DNA of 64,000 bases, from positions 807,841 through 871,840 of the forward strand of contig KV419405.1 in the NCBI GenBank assembly GCA_001630475.1, written 5' to 3'. Source of the stretch: Sistotremastrum niveocremeum HHB9708. Its lineage: Eukaryota; Basidiomycota; Agaricomycetes; Sistotremastrales; Sistotremastraceae. Shown piece after piece: positions 21,273 through 32,483 of this stretch. The position numbers and the translations under genes are program-made. Within the stretch, counting starts at the first letter, position 1. Every line of letters starts with the position of its first letter. The notes beneath the pieces were generated by a model. The model did no database searches, was not told where the DNA came from, and was given only the letters and a program-made list of their open reading frames with translations.

Positions 21273-23764
21273 ATGGGGGCACCTGCAACAACTGACAGCC
21301 TGACCGTGCGCGACGAGCGCACTGGCAAAACATACTCGATACCGTCAGTGACTCAACACAAGGTGCAACTAGTTGCTTGACCGGTTTACCCCAGGATTGT
21401 GAACAACTCTATTTCTGCTACCGCTTTCAAGGCCATCAAGGCCCCCAAGAAATCCGGCGAGAGAGAGGAGAATGAAACTGAACGAGGTCTTCGAGTCTCA
21501 GACAAGGGTTTCTTGAACGTATGTCTCATATTGCAGGTCGTCTGGTGTGACCTCACGCCTTTCACAGACTGCAGTCATCACATCTGAAATAACGTACATT
21601 GATGGGGAAGCTGGAGGTGCGATGTGTCATGCCTTCACGCATGAGATACTAAGCTAACATTGGTTCTAGTTCTACGCTACCGGTACTTTGATGTCGCTCG
21701 TCTGGCACCTTCAATGATCTAAGTTCTTTGCAGCGGTTATCCAATCGAACAACTGGCCACACAATCAAACTTTCTCGAGACTGCGTATCTGTTGATTTAT
21801 GGCGCGCTGCCGTCTTCCTCTCAATTCGCATCTTTCGAATATGAGGTCACACGACACTCGATTCTACATGTCGACACAGAGAGTCTTTTTCGAGCCTTCA
21901 GGTAGCTCTTCGTTCCTTTCGCCCTTTTTCATCTTTTCACGAGACCGAAGATACGATGCGCATCCTATGGCCATGATGACCAGCGCCTTCGCAGCACTCG
22001 GGAGTTATTACAGCGAGGTCAATTGTCAATTATATCTAGCACAACGGTCTAGACTCACTCGTTTCTGAGATACTAGGCGAATCCTTCTCTTCAAGGTAGG
22101 GCCGGAAGTCACTTGGTGTGGCCCAGTTCTGATCCATATATGCGTCCTCCTAGGCCAGACGCTTTATACCAAAGGAGATCCTCAGTCAATAGCCAACATG
22201 GATAAGCAGATATTTCGGTTGATCGGAAAGGCCACTACCCTTGCTGCGTTCGTCCATACGTGCGACTTCTAGAGACGATTCTGAGCTATAATTGCAGCAT
22301 GGCCTATCGAGTACGTCAGGGCCGGCCCTTCGTGCAACCGCCAACCGGAATGGGATACACGGAGTCGTAAGTTGCCCTGACGTCATTCTAATGAACAGCT
22401 GGCTTAGACATTCGTAGCTTCCTGTACCAAATGGATCATCTGACAGAAGAAAATTACAAGCCATCACCCGTGCTCGCAAAAGCATTAGATATCCTCTTCT
22501 TACTTCACGCAGACCACGAGCTGAACGCTAGTTGTACGACCGTACTTCAGACCGGATCTTCCCTCGTTGATCCTTACAGCGCCATCGCGTGAGTCCCTTA
22601 TATTGTCTTGCTATTCGAGCCAAGATTGAAATTTCTAAAGGACTGGCTGTGCATCTCTATAGTAAGCGATAGGCTACTTGTCGGGTACTCAATCTTAACA
22701 TGTTCGTCATCGCACAGCGGACCTTTGCACGGTAAGGGTACTTATCAGATATCCACTTGCATTGGCTCACGGACAACAGGCGGCGCAAACGAAGCCGTTA
22801 TCAGAATGCTGATCTCAATCGGCAGTCCTGAGAACGTGCCAGCTTTCGTTGAAGCAGTCAAGCGCCGCGAAAAAGTCCTCTCTGGGTTTGGGCATAGGCA
22901 TGTTGACAGTTCTTCCTGGAAGTTACCTTATTACCTAACTTCCTTTGACAGGGTCTACAAAACGGTATGCAATGACGAGACGTTGGGAGCTTCCATTGAT
23001 AATGTATCAATAGTCGGATCCAAGATCTTTCATTGTTCGTCAGATTGCCGATGAAGTATTCAAGGTAACGGGCAAGGATGAACTTTTGGAGACTGCCATG
23101 CTGTTGCACAAAATCGCTATGAATGACGAATACTTCATCAAGCGCAAATTGGCACCAAACGTAGATTTCTGGTGAGCCCATTCGCTGATACACGTGTTTC
23201 TGTCACTAAAGACTTTTACAGGAGGTAAGCCAAAGTTTTTCGGGCGCCATCCTCTGCTGAACTTAGTGATCTCAGCGGCTTGATCTATCGTGCAATGGGT
23301 AGGCGCCTTCAAGAAAGGACCCTGAACTATCTGATTAGATGATTTAAGGTTTCCCCTTGGACTTTTTCCCCGTTCTTTTCGCCGTCCCGCGAGTGGTCGG
23401 ATGGCTAGCACATTGGCGCCAGGTCCGTTGAACTTTGCTCACTGACAGACATGATCCGAGTACCTTCTACAGATGATGCTGCAATCTGGCGGCGTTAAAA
23501 TTTGGCGTCCGAGACAGGTCTGTGGCATATCCTATGTGTGCCTTCTTCTGGTCTTCTGAACAGTGGAGATAGATCTACGTTGGGTCTGGAAAGAGGGATT
23601 ATGTTCCCATCAACTCTCGTGAATCTGTGGCCGGTTTCAAGAAAGAACCTAGTAGCATAGCACACACGGGGTACGTTGTCTCGGTCGGAACAAATATTGT
23701 GGCTAACTCGGTCCGTAGTCAAAGCAAAAGAGCTCAACTCGCTGAGCACCGGTGCAAACTGTAG
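21273..23764 (+). CDS. Citrate synthase, probably peroxisomal (C-terminal CKL)
   Basis: Condenses acetyl-CoA and oxaloacetate to citrate. Start ATG 21273: [19 protein letters not shown], bacterial-type N-terminus without an obvious mitochondrial presequence. In order: [79 protein letters not shown] (catalytic His), [15 protein letters not shown] (second His), GFGHRVYKTSDPRSF (third catalytic block), [18 protein letters not shown]-like [19 protein letters not shown], and [13 protein letters not shown]. About 14 short introns. One, 22898-22951, has a GC donor. The exon before GPLHGG (22670-22735) could not be placed with certainty. The last intron (GTACGT..CCGTAG, 48 bases) leads to [10 protein letters not shown], stop 23762-23764. 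CKL fits the peroxisome targeting type 1 consensus. Confidence 0.88.
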
Positions 23765-24027
23765 ATTGGAATTTAGGGAATGTCGGTTTCGGCTAGCGGG
23801 TAGATAGAATGCCATGTTTGGTTGCCGGATGTCGGAGTATATATCGGAGTCTGAACACTGCCAATGAGGCGGTTGCGCCGGGCAACGCTTTGTTTCCCGC
23901 AAGCAAAAAGAAACGTTCCCCATCTCCTTCCGTCGGCCTCGAGCATCCCAGACGACCCCCTCATTCCTTCCCTTACTTTCGTTAAATAGTCACTCTTTCT
24001 GAACACTTCCGCACAGTCTTTATTACT
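23765..24027. promoter_or_regulatory. Citrate synthase 3' flank and GPI-protein promoter
   Basis: A 263-base gap between two plus-strand genes. The last 60 bases before 24028 are pyrimidine-rich (ACTCTTTCTG, CTTCCGCACAG), usual for a strongly expressed fungal 5' leader. No TATA box was firmly identified. Confidence 0.35.
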
Positions 24028-24880
24028 ATGGCCGCCTTCACCAGAACCGTTCTTGCCCTCGTCGCTCTCTGCTTCTGCCTCGTCTCTGCCCAGAATATCT
24101 TCACTCCTTCTGACGCCTTCGAGGTACCTTAATCTAAAACCAACTTGAAAATTGCATCATGCTGAGCATTGGCTAGTGTCAAGATCTTACTCTTTCCTGG
24201 GAGGGCGGTGTTGCACCGTTCTTCGTCAGCGTTGTCAAAGCTGATGACCCTTGTGCCGACTCCCTGTGAGCTGAACTCGTTTCATCGTATTTTCTGGTGC
24301 TCATGCTTCGACAGCGCGGATATCCCAGAGACCAACGGAAACTCCGTCACGTGGAAAGTCAACATCACCGCGGGCACGACGGTTGCGTTCACCTTGGAAG
24401 ATGGAAACGGTGATGAAAGCTGGACGGGCGACGTGAGTGCACGCGACGCGTAGGGAGGCTTCGTGCAGTGTGCTTAATGTGCTATTAAAACCAGGTCACT
24501 ATCAAGCCTGGTTCGTCCAGCTCGTGTCTCGTGAGCGCTGCTGTCAAGGAACCTCAAGACGGTAGTTCGAGCAAGTCGTCTTCCTCGACCTCAAAGACTT
24601 CCACTTCCTCTTCGACCTCCACCTCGACCTCCTCCACCATTACCCCACCTGTCGATATCCCTGCCACGTACGTCGAGTCCGTCACAACAGTATCTATTGA
24701 CTGACTTGCCACTCTAGTTCTACCCCTGCTCTTGCAGCTGAGAACACTCCTGCCACCACCGTTGTCAACGATCCTTTGGAAAACGCTGGTGGCGCGATCT
24801 CTGGTGCTCTCCCTCAATTGTCCATCAAGTTCAACTGGCTGGCTGTTGCAGTCACGCTGGTTGGCATTGCCGCTCTCTAA
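24028..24880 (+). CDS. Ser/Thr-rich GPI-anchored surface protein, Kre9/Knh1-like domain
   Basis: Probable cell-wall or plasma-membrane protein. ATG 24028 gives a clear signal peptide (MAAFTRTVLALVALCFCLVSA). The mature part starts QNIFTPSDAFE, then after an intron CQDLTLSWEGGVAPFFVSVV, DDPCADSL, and VTWKVNITAGTTVAFTLEDG, the pattern of the fungal Ser-Thr-rich GPI-anchored (Kre9/Knh1 N-terminal) domain. Two pairs of Cys could form disulphides. A Ser/Thr stalk follows (SSSKSSSSTSKTSTSSSTST). The tail carries a small-residue omega-site region (ENAGGAISG) and a hydrophobic C-terminus (LAVAVTLVGIAAL), as required for GPI addition. Stop 24878-24880. Three or four introns. The exact role is unknown; the family is linked to beta-1,6-glucan and surface architecture. 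Confidence 0.78.
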
Positions 24881-25167
24881 ACAAGAGTTGGCTTGTATAC
24901 CCCATTCACACGTCTGTATACCACTTCCCTGACGGTTGGATGCATTTTTTATTCTTATCTCCACATCTTTTATCCACGTTCTTGCCAGGCGACGAGACGT
25001 TATCTACTGACTGATTTGTTATGCGCTGATTGATTCATGTCCTAACCAGTGTACCATGTATAACCTGGGTTTTCCATAGCTACACCGGTAACAAATGATG
25101 TTTTGTGTTTTTATGTTTCATCAGCAGATTTGATTCGCGATCACCCAGTTACTAATAATTCTACGTA

Positions 25168-26283
25168 TCATCGACGCGTAGATCGACCAGAACGTATCCC
25201 GAGAGCAGTCGCCGGACCACCGGGTATTTTCCATCCAAGCCAATGTACCAACTGCTTGGCAAATATTTCACCGAAACCCAGCATGACGCCGTTGAGGAAG
25301 GGCAGGCAAAAATTGATTGCGACTGCCGATGCAACAGCAAGCAGTCTCGTTCGCTTCGGTAATGAACTGTTGAAGACAGTCAGAGTGGCAGACGGAGGTG
25401 CAACCACAGGAGGAGGAACAGCTTTAGCTGCTCTATGCGGCGAGGGCGATCGTGAACGTGAAGGGAATGAAAGTTCGGGGAACGAGGATGATCCGGATAG
25501 TTGTACGTTGTCCCATTGCTGTGAAGTGGCCAGTGAATCTGCTGGACGTGTATGTTGGGATGCTGGTGGCGACTCTTCATTCATGTCAGCAGGGTAAGGC
25601 TCAGTGGGACCTGGAGGTGGAGGGATGACCTCCTGCAACGCAAATGATAAGCACGCAATAATAAACCACGCCGGTGACACCTTACCTCCAAGCGTTCTTT
25701 CCCATGTCCTCCGGGTGTCTCTCCAGAGGTTAGGCCCCTAGTATCAGCAACACTGGGGGAGTCGGTTCCTGCGGCAGCTGCTGGAGCAGGAGCTGGTTTG
25801 GATGCAGGAGCTTGTTCGCTGCTTCTGCTAGCCACGAGATCTTCCCATTCATCTTTCCTGCTCTTCCCTTGCTTTGCCTCCTGTTCCCTCACACTCTCCC
25901 ATTTTGCTCGATTTTCTTCAGCTTTTTTACGGGCAATAGCAGATTCGGCCCGCCATTGCGACACGTAACTATCATACCCTTCTCTCCACGAATCGTCGAG
26001 ACCGGATTCAGACGAGATACTCGCCGATCCTGCTGAAGTCGATGCTGCAGATGATGCGGCCTCCGGGGCTGTCTGCTGAGCTGTTGTAGGGGACTCTGTG
26101 CTTGAGCCCGATTGGGCCGAAGAGGAAGTCTGAGCGTGGGTGGGCGGTGGTGGGATGGAGGGCGCACTCTCGAATGCGTTCGCGAGAGCTTTCTAATAAA
26201 CGATGAGATCAAATAGACCCATGAGAGTATTTGTGGCTTTCTGGACGTACTTCTAAGAGCTCATCGGCGTCTGAGCTGGCCAT
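25168..26283 (-). CDS. MIM1: Mitochondrial outer-membrane import protein Mim1/Tom13-like
   Basis: Component of the MIM complex, which inserts alpha-helical proteins into the mitochondrial outer membrane. Start at 26283: MASSDADELLE, intron, KALANAFESAPS. A long Pro/Ala/Ser-rich linker contains a charged helix (ARKKAEENRAKWESVREQEA, about 25860-25930). The diagnostic part is the C-terminal transmembrane segment LPFLNGVMLGFGEIFAKQLV followed by HWLGWK, which matches the Mim1/Tom13 family with its GxxxG-like spacing. The stop is at 25168. The protein is much longer than yeast Mim1 because of the linker, which seems usual in basidiomycetes but cannot be checked here. Introns lie near 26271-26195 and 25685-25634. 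Confidence 0.78.
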
Positions 26284-26588
26284 GGCGGAGAACGAAAGAC
26301 TTTCGGGAAGACGAGCTTGTGAAGTCGATCGGCTCGCTTCGAGTCGAGTCGACAAATTCTGACGTGCTTTCTCCGCTCAGGACAGGAAATTCAGTGAATA
26401 CGAAATGGGCCTGCGATGAGCCTTTCGTCGAGGAGGTGTTAGACAAGAGGCTTGAGCGCTCTATAATATATATACCCCTATAGCGAAGCTCCAATCCTAA
26501 CATTCGTGGAAAATGGAAATCTATATCCGACAGTGGCATAACATCATACAGATACAACAGGAATCTAGCACGCCCGAGGCTACAATTT
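26284..26588. other. Short intergenic gap on the minus-strand pair
   Basis: It separates the MIM1 start from the acyl-CoA dehydrogenase stop. It includes an AT-rich tract (TATAATATATATACC at about 26461-26475) that could act as a TATA region for MIM1 or as the dehydrogenase terminator. No coding signal. Confidence 0.35.
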
Positions 26589-28786
26589 TTACAGACGTAC
26601 ATTAGCAGGCATATTCCGCATTGCCTGACGGACACCAAGATCTCCAAGAACATCCTCAGCTGAGTGGAAACTGTCAGATTAGATCGAACAGGTGGATAAA
26701 TCGAGAACTTACCTCCACCAAGGAGAGCATCGAAGCCGATGGTGCGGTGATACTGCGGCGTTTCATTAGAAAATAGTTGCAGGTATCTTGCAAGAGAAAT
26801 AAACGTACGTGTTCAATCAAACGACCCATGCCGGTTCTGGTGATACCACGTCCACCAAAGATCATCTGGGCATCGCGGGCAGTGTCCTGACCTGCTTGGG
26901 TACAATACATCTTCAGCAAGCCAATGGGACCAGCTAATTTGGCGGCTTGTTCTTTGTAGCTCATGTTGTTCATTTGATAGGTGATGTGTTCGAGCCATGT
27001 TTGTGTCGTTTCGCATCGGGCGATCATTTGAGCGAGCTTGGCACGGATGACGGCTTGGTTAGTGAGAGCCTTGCCGAAGACTTTGCGCTGTGATGCCCAT
27101 CTGTTCATATGATGAATATACGAAATTAGTTCACGAATAGAATGGTTCTTACTTGAAGCATTCTTCGGTGATGGTTCGCTGAGCGCGGACGCTAGACGTG
27201 CACATCACCCATCGCTCGTGGTTGAAGTTACTGCAAATCTGATGTTAGGACGATCATTGCATATGGTAATTCAGATACAATCATACCTCAGCATGACGAA
27301 GATACCAGCACCCTCCTGACCGAGAGTGTTCTCCACAGGTACTTTGACATTATCGAAGGTGATGTATGCGGTACCAGCCGTTGCCGAATAGGCAGTCTTG
27401 ATAGGCTTGGTCTCGACGCCCTCGCCACGTTCAATCAGGATAACAGTGAAGCCGTCCTCGGTCTTGCAACCAGTCGTGAAACTGCAAAACATAAGTAACA
27501 AACCACTGAACTGTTCCAAAAAAACTCACTAATCAGCGAAAGTCCTGTCCGAGAATGTCAGCTACGTCTATACATGAGTAAATGCAGCACATACCCGTTA
27601 GTGATCCACTTCTTGGTTCCATTAACGATCCAGTGTTTGCCATCAGGTGTCTTAGTCGCAGTAGTTTGCAATCCCATAACATCACTCCCAGCAAACGCCT
27701 CCGAAATGGCAAGACAAATGAATTTCTTGCCGCTCAAAACTTCCGGGACGATCTTCGCCTTAATTTCCGGTGAACCGAAGTTGAGAATCGGAGGAAGACC
27801 AATGACGGTTCCACCCATGAGACCGTCGCCGTATCCTCGTGCTGCGCAGCGTACGATTTCTTGATTGATGATCATTTCGTGGAAGTAGTCGAACTGGGTG
27901 AGGTGAGTATATGCGCGATAGGAGAGGGTAGAAGGTGACGTACTTCTTCGGGTTTGACGAGTCCGTTCATGAGTTTGAGACCTTTGAGATGTTTACCGGG
28001 GCCCATACGCATTGCGTGCATGCCGAGGGCACTGTCTTCATTTCAGTACTGTTGAAACATTGAGATAGAGGGGTACATACGCCATAGCGTCAACGACGCT
28101 CTGACTCGCCCTCTTTCCATCTTCTTCTCTCGCCTGTCCATCGGGTACGATCACCTCGTCCACAAATTTACGCACAGCTTTCTGGAACGCTCTATGATTC
28201 TACACGAGCCAACTCATCAGATCTGTAACTCAACTCAGTTCAGGTAAGACACGTACCTCGGTGTAATAAGGCGAATGATATCCCTTGGTTAACCAACCGG
28301 GCTCGGCATAGGGTACTTGTGAGAGTTCGCCGGGTGCGAGGAGTTTGATTTGGGGTGTTTCGTCTTGGATGTTGCCTACTTGTAATCTGGCGTAGTTGGG
28401 CTTGAGGAGGACCTCCTGACGATGAAGACTGTAGAAGGCTTCGGTTGCGTCTTGTCCGGCTGTACCAGGTACATATAAGATTCTGGACTATGACTTTGAG
28501 GAGAGAGGGGCATACCAATGTCGGCGTTGTAAAGGACGGCGGCCCCTCCTGGATGGAGATTGACGAATCGAGACAAGTCGAAGACTTTGGTGTCGATAAT
28601 GACCCACTACTCCCTATGTGAGCGATAGAGTATCTAGAAGACAGAGCCACGCACGAGATCACCAGGTTTATTATGCTAGACCCCAACACATCACAATGAG
28701 CGAGACCCTTCACTATATTCGACCTTGAGAGCACATACCTTAGCCACCTCCTCTCTCGTGACGACTTTCATCTGTTTAGCAGCCAT
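26589..28786 (-). CDS. Cytochrome b5 - acyl-CoA dehydrogenase fusion
   Basis: Flavoenzyme oxidising acyl-CoA, fused to an N-terminal heme domain. Start at 28786: MAAKQMKVVTREEVAK. The b5 part: KPGDLVWVIIDTKVFDLSRFVNLHPGGAAVL with the first heme His in HPGG, then AFYSLHR with the second. The dehydrogenase part: NHRAFQKAVRKFVDEVIVPD, MGPGKHLKGL, GGTVIGLPPILNFGS, CLAISEAFAGSDV, TKKWITNG, GAGIFVML, NHERWVMCTSSVRAQRTI, FKWASQRKVFGKAL, AQMIFGGRGITRTGMG and IEHYHRTIGFDALLGG, all typical. It ends RNMPANVRL, stop at 26589-26591. About ten introns. Fungal members of this fusion are usually called acyl-CoA dehydrogenase family members and may be peroxisomal or mitochondrial; no clear PTS1 or presequence is visible. 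No lesion seen. Confidence 0.88.
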
Positions 28787-29205
28787 ATTGGATAGCAGTA
28801 AAGAGCCTGATGATTGAGAGAAGAGATGTAGCTCAAGACTCTGGGGAGACCGGAGAGGTGAATGTGCTCCTTTTGTATTTCGGGTCAAGAGACTGGGTTT
28901 CGGTCTCGGAGCTATTGCATGTGATTGTGGGGTTGCTTGAACCCGTTAGCCGGGACCCTTAGCGGCACGCGAGGTCGGATGGAGATCTGCTTTATGGCAC
29001 TAATCGAACCAATGGAGACTCGTGTTATTCGAACAATATAGAGAATATAAAGGTCATTGGATATTCCAATAATTTTTGTTATAATAGATAGACATAGAGG
29101 GATACATATTTAAGGAAGGAAGAGGTATTGGTGCTAGTAGCAGCCGAAGCGGGAGAAGATAGTAGGGTACGAGGAGACGAAGTTTAAGGTGGGGAGGGCA
29201 AGGAG
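28787..29205. other. Dehydrogenase promoter side and 3' flank of the small repeat gene
   Basis: About 420 bases with no recognised gene. The tract near 29040-29110 is AT-rich (ATAGAGAATATAAAGG, TTTTTGTTATAATAG) and probably belongs to the downstream end of the minus gene that stops at 29206. Confidence 0.4.
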
Positions 29206-29847
29206 TCAAGCTCCGGCCAGCTCCTTTTGAGCTGCCTCCCAAGCATGTTTACCGGGAGGCAGCGTACCGCGGTGGTAAAGATAGAGGCCAACATGTGACA
29301 GTATCTATGGCATGAAATCAGAACAAGTCGAAAGAAAACATAGGAAAAATAATAACCTTTGAGAGGAGAAAGAAGACTAGATAGTCATCTTATGAAGATG
29401 CGAGATGGCCGACGGGTGGTTTTAGAGACCTGTCCTAAACATCGACACGTTGGGACCCCAACCGAAACCAGACTCTTTGGTCGGCGGAGCGGGGGTGGAA
29501 CGCGAGGACTTGGACGGTTTGGGAGCCTTGGGGGCTTTGGGAGTCTTGGTAGACTCGAAAGTGGGCACGGTGGGAGCGTGACCGTTGGCTCCGTATGAGG
29601 AGGCGAGGGAAGCGAATGCAGCTTCGTAGTCGCGAGCGCCGGATGAGGGCGTGGATGTGGTGGAGACGGTGGAGGAAGTCGACTTCATGGACGAAGAAGT
29701 AGATGACTTCTTGGATGATTTGGTCGAGTGGCTGGGAGCTGATCCAGAAGCACCGTATTTAGAGCTGAGCGTCGCGAACGCGGAAAAGTAGTCCTTTTTA
29801 GCGGAGGACGAGACGAGATGGGTAGTAGATGAGGCAGGAGACGACAT
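29206..29847 (-). CDS. Small protein with a duplicated DYxxAFAxLxSxYGA motif and hydrophobic C-terminus
   Basis: Not recognised. The start at 29847 reads MSSPASSTTHLVSSSAKK. Two copies of one unit are separated by a Ser/Thr/Lys-rich spacer: DYFSAFATLSSKYGASGSAP and DYEAAFASLASSYGANGHAP. A Pro/Lys/Ser tail (TKTPKAPKAPKPSKSS) and ESGFGWGPN follow. Exon 1 alone would stop soon after MFRT. A better model uses introns 29429-29389 and 29356-29305, both with AG acceptors and in frame, giving MFRTDDYLVFFLLSKILSHV then GLYLYHRGTLPPGKHAWEAA and QKELAGA, stop 29206-29208: 182 residues in all. That adds a membrane-like segment. The first donor (GTCTCT) is weak, so an 18-residue shorter variant by intron retention is possible. 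Confidence 0.6.
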
Positions 29848-29927
29848 TGCTAGTGTGGATTGGTGTGGAAAAGCGGTGGTTGTAAGGTTGGCTGGCTTTG
29901 AATGCGAGTTGGGTAGTGAAGAAACAT

Positions 29928-29956
29928 TATAGCAGGTCTATAGCAGGTCTTATATA
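29928..29956 (-). promoter_or_regulatory. TATA box with a tandem 11-bp repeat upstream of the small repeat protein
   Basis: On the minus strand TATATAAG (29956-29949) lies about 100 bases before the start codon at 29847. Next to it on the plus strand TATAGCAGGTC occurs twice in tandem (29928-29938 and 29939-29949). Together they look like a core promoter; no function is tested. Confidence 0.45.
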
Positions 29957-30525
29957 GGGCACGATGACTGAGTCGATGGAGATGCTTGTCAGGGCGCACA
30001 GCCGCAGCTAGAGTCAGCCTGCGGCTGCGGTGCATGGGGACGGAACGCTCAGGGACAGATATTGACTCGCTGCGGAAGCGCAACTTGAAGTGACTTGGTC
30101 GAAACACGAACGAGACGCAGTCGAGTCAAAATCAAAGTTGAGCGCCGAAGACTTGCCGAGCGGATATTAGTGCCGTGATCTCCGTGTGCTGTCATGAGCC
30201 GCGTCATGATTGCGATGATCAAGCTGTGGATAATCCTTTGCGAAAAACGTGGGCCGTTGACGCCACCGCCGAGTTCGGGGTCTGACTGCGCAGCGAGCTG
30301 GTCGTTGGGGACAGCGTCGAGCGTGGACAAGTTGAAATACGCCGAAAAAAAGAGAAAGGAAAAAAGAGGAAATAATGCAGGATATTCTTGGATTTATTCG
30401 GCGCACCAACGAAGAAGCGGGTCAATGATATCACGCGTTGCCGAAAAAAAAGATGACCGAATTGGGAAATCTACTGCTAAAAGGGCAGGAAAAGGGCATG
30501 CGTCTCTTCGTCTCCACCACCTCGA
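29957..30525. other. Divergent intergenic region, no gene named
   Basis: It separates two divergent genes. Open frames on both strands (for example from 30194 on plus) are basic and low in complexity and overlap the F-box gene in another frame, so I treat them as shadows. Poly-A and AAAAAAG runs near 30340-30460 are simple sequence. Confidence 0.4.
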
Positions 30526-32483
30526 ATGCCGTCCCCGTCGAGCACACCGCCGCTCACTGAAGACGACACTGACTCGTCGCCGTCGCCGTCACGAGCGTCG
30601 CCCCATCCACCGTCTGCATATCGAGCATCTCTCTCCTTTATCTCACGTCCCTACGCTAAAAATACTTCTCCCCTTACCGACCCGCCATTCTCTCCAAGTC
30701 ACTCGCCCGTCCCTAGACATCGTCGCGTCTCCAGCACGCTATCAGCCTTTGCCATCAACGAGAACCACCCCCTCCACCTCGTACTCGTCCAGCCACGCAT
30801 TCTCTGCACTCTGCTAGCCCACCTCCCATGGCTTGACTTTGCTGCTCTTCTCAACTCGTCCAGGGACTCGCGACGTCTCTTTCGAGACCCCCATGCCACC
30901 CAGGTCATCCTAGACCGATTCGTGCCAGGATATGCATTTGCCAGTGCTGTGAACCGTTCAGCAGAGTTGCCACTGCGAGTAAACATGACCGACTTGAGTC
31001 TCCTCGGTACGTCATTCCGTCGTTCTCTTGCTTCTGCGTCCCTTTACGTCTTCTCCAGTTCTATCGCAACAAGTTCCCCTCGCACGTTATCCAACCCTTG
31101 CCCTGTCAGTTCTCTCCGCTCTACTTCCATCTGCAGAACAAGAACAAGCCTGCGATGAGCTCGAGCAACTCTGTCTTGCTCACTCTCGCTTTGCTCTTCT
31201 TCTTCGTGCCCAAGCTCGCCATCTCCCATTCCATCCATCATGGCTAGAACGACCCGCAATCCCTTCATTCATCTCCCGAATGAGTCTTCGAGAGTTGACA
31301 TTCCCACCCCCCTTATCTTATTTCGGTGCCCAGGACCCTGAAGACTCTGGGCTGGGTTCTTCAGCGTCCAGCATCATCGGTGGACCACGAACAAGTCGTT
31401 CAGGAAGTAGCAGTAGTCCCGATAGCTCTATCAAGGAGCCATCAAAGCGCATATCTATCCCTAAACCAAAGATACGCGCTCGAAGACTATCCATCTTTTC
31501 AAAATCGACAAAATCACCTCTTCCCGCTCCTCAAAATGCGCCTCCAGCCATGCGCTACTACTCTCAATCATGGAGACGGGCTCTCCAACACGCTGTATCA
31601 GATGACGAGTTCGAGCCACCCCATCGCTTGAGGCACGGCCGCTCTGGCTCCGAAACCGTCTCCTCGGTAACCTCGTTGCCTTCTGTCAGACAGGAACCCT
31701 CTACCTCTGCTCCAGCATTCAAGGGTCATCATGATCTCACCTCTGCTATCATGCGTACTCGCGCGCCAGTCCTCAGAGTCTATGTCCCATCCTCTTCATT
31801 AAACTCGCACACGTTGTCGACTATCGAACGACGATTAGCCGAAGCTGGATTATGGTCACATTTGATGCCCGGTGATGTACTGTGCAATTTGGGTTATGTC
31901 CCGTTGGAAGATTCGCCTGTGCCGGAACATGCTACCGAGTGGCTTATATTCACCGGAAACGCAATCGAACCATTCCGACCTTCGTCTCTTCGGAATCCTC
32001 TCTCATGCTCAATTCCATCGCCATTCTATTATTCCCATCTGACTTCTGATAATCCCATCTTCGTCGCGATTTTACCTCGATGTCGACATCCCCGTCCGCC
32101 AACGATGACGTTCGTTCATTCGAGTATCCCTTGTCCGCCTTCACAGGAAGGTCAGGTCAGGGTGAAAAGATATGTTTGGATCACGTATGTGAATATGGAC
32201 TTACGACGATGCGATCGTGCTCGTTTTGGGGAAGGTTGGGTTGGTGAATGGACACTTGAGGCTCCAGGAACGCCAGAGGGGAAATTTACCCTCGAACAGG
32301 CGATGAATGGAGAAGCTGTGAATCTTGTTTGGGAGGTTGTGATTGAACGCAGTGGACATGGAAAGTTGTGGTTAAAGTCAGTCACTTTTTGAGTTTGCGG
32401 TATATATGCTGATTTTATTGGGCAGATTATTGAGTCAGCCTCCGCCGCTCCATTCTATGGAACATATCGCGTCGCTTCCATGA
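30526..32483 (+). CDS. F-box-like protein, basidiomycete type
   Basis: Not assigned to a named pathway. ATG 30526 (MPSPSSTPPLTEDDTDSS) begins a disordered Ser/Pro region of about 90 residues. An F-box-like helix set follows: RILCTLLAHLPWLDFAALLN, SRDSRRLFRDPH and VILDRFVPGYAFA. Intron 1 begins GGTACGTC at about 31002. A second disordered stretch holds basic/Ser clusters (IPKPKIRARRLSIFSKSTK). The C-terminal half is folded-looking: VLRVYVPSSSLNSHTLSTIE, GDVLCNLGYVPLEDSPVPE, EWLIFTGNAIEPF, YVWITYVNMDLRRCDRARFG and VNLVWEVVIERSGHGKLWL. A last intron (GTCAGT..GGGCAG, about 32377-32425) joins to KLLSQPPPLHSMEHIASLP, stop 32481-32483; without it the reading ends SVTF at 32392. F-box proteins usually act as SCF ubiquitin-ligase adaptors; that is inference. 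Confidence 0.65.

Noticed and set aside
30194-30817. A 207-residue basic plus-strand protein
   Set aside because: It overlaps the F-box-like gene in another frame and is composed of Arg/His/Ser low complexity.
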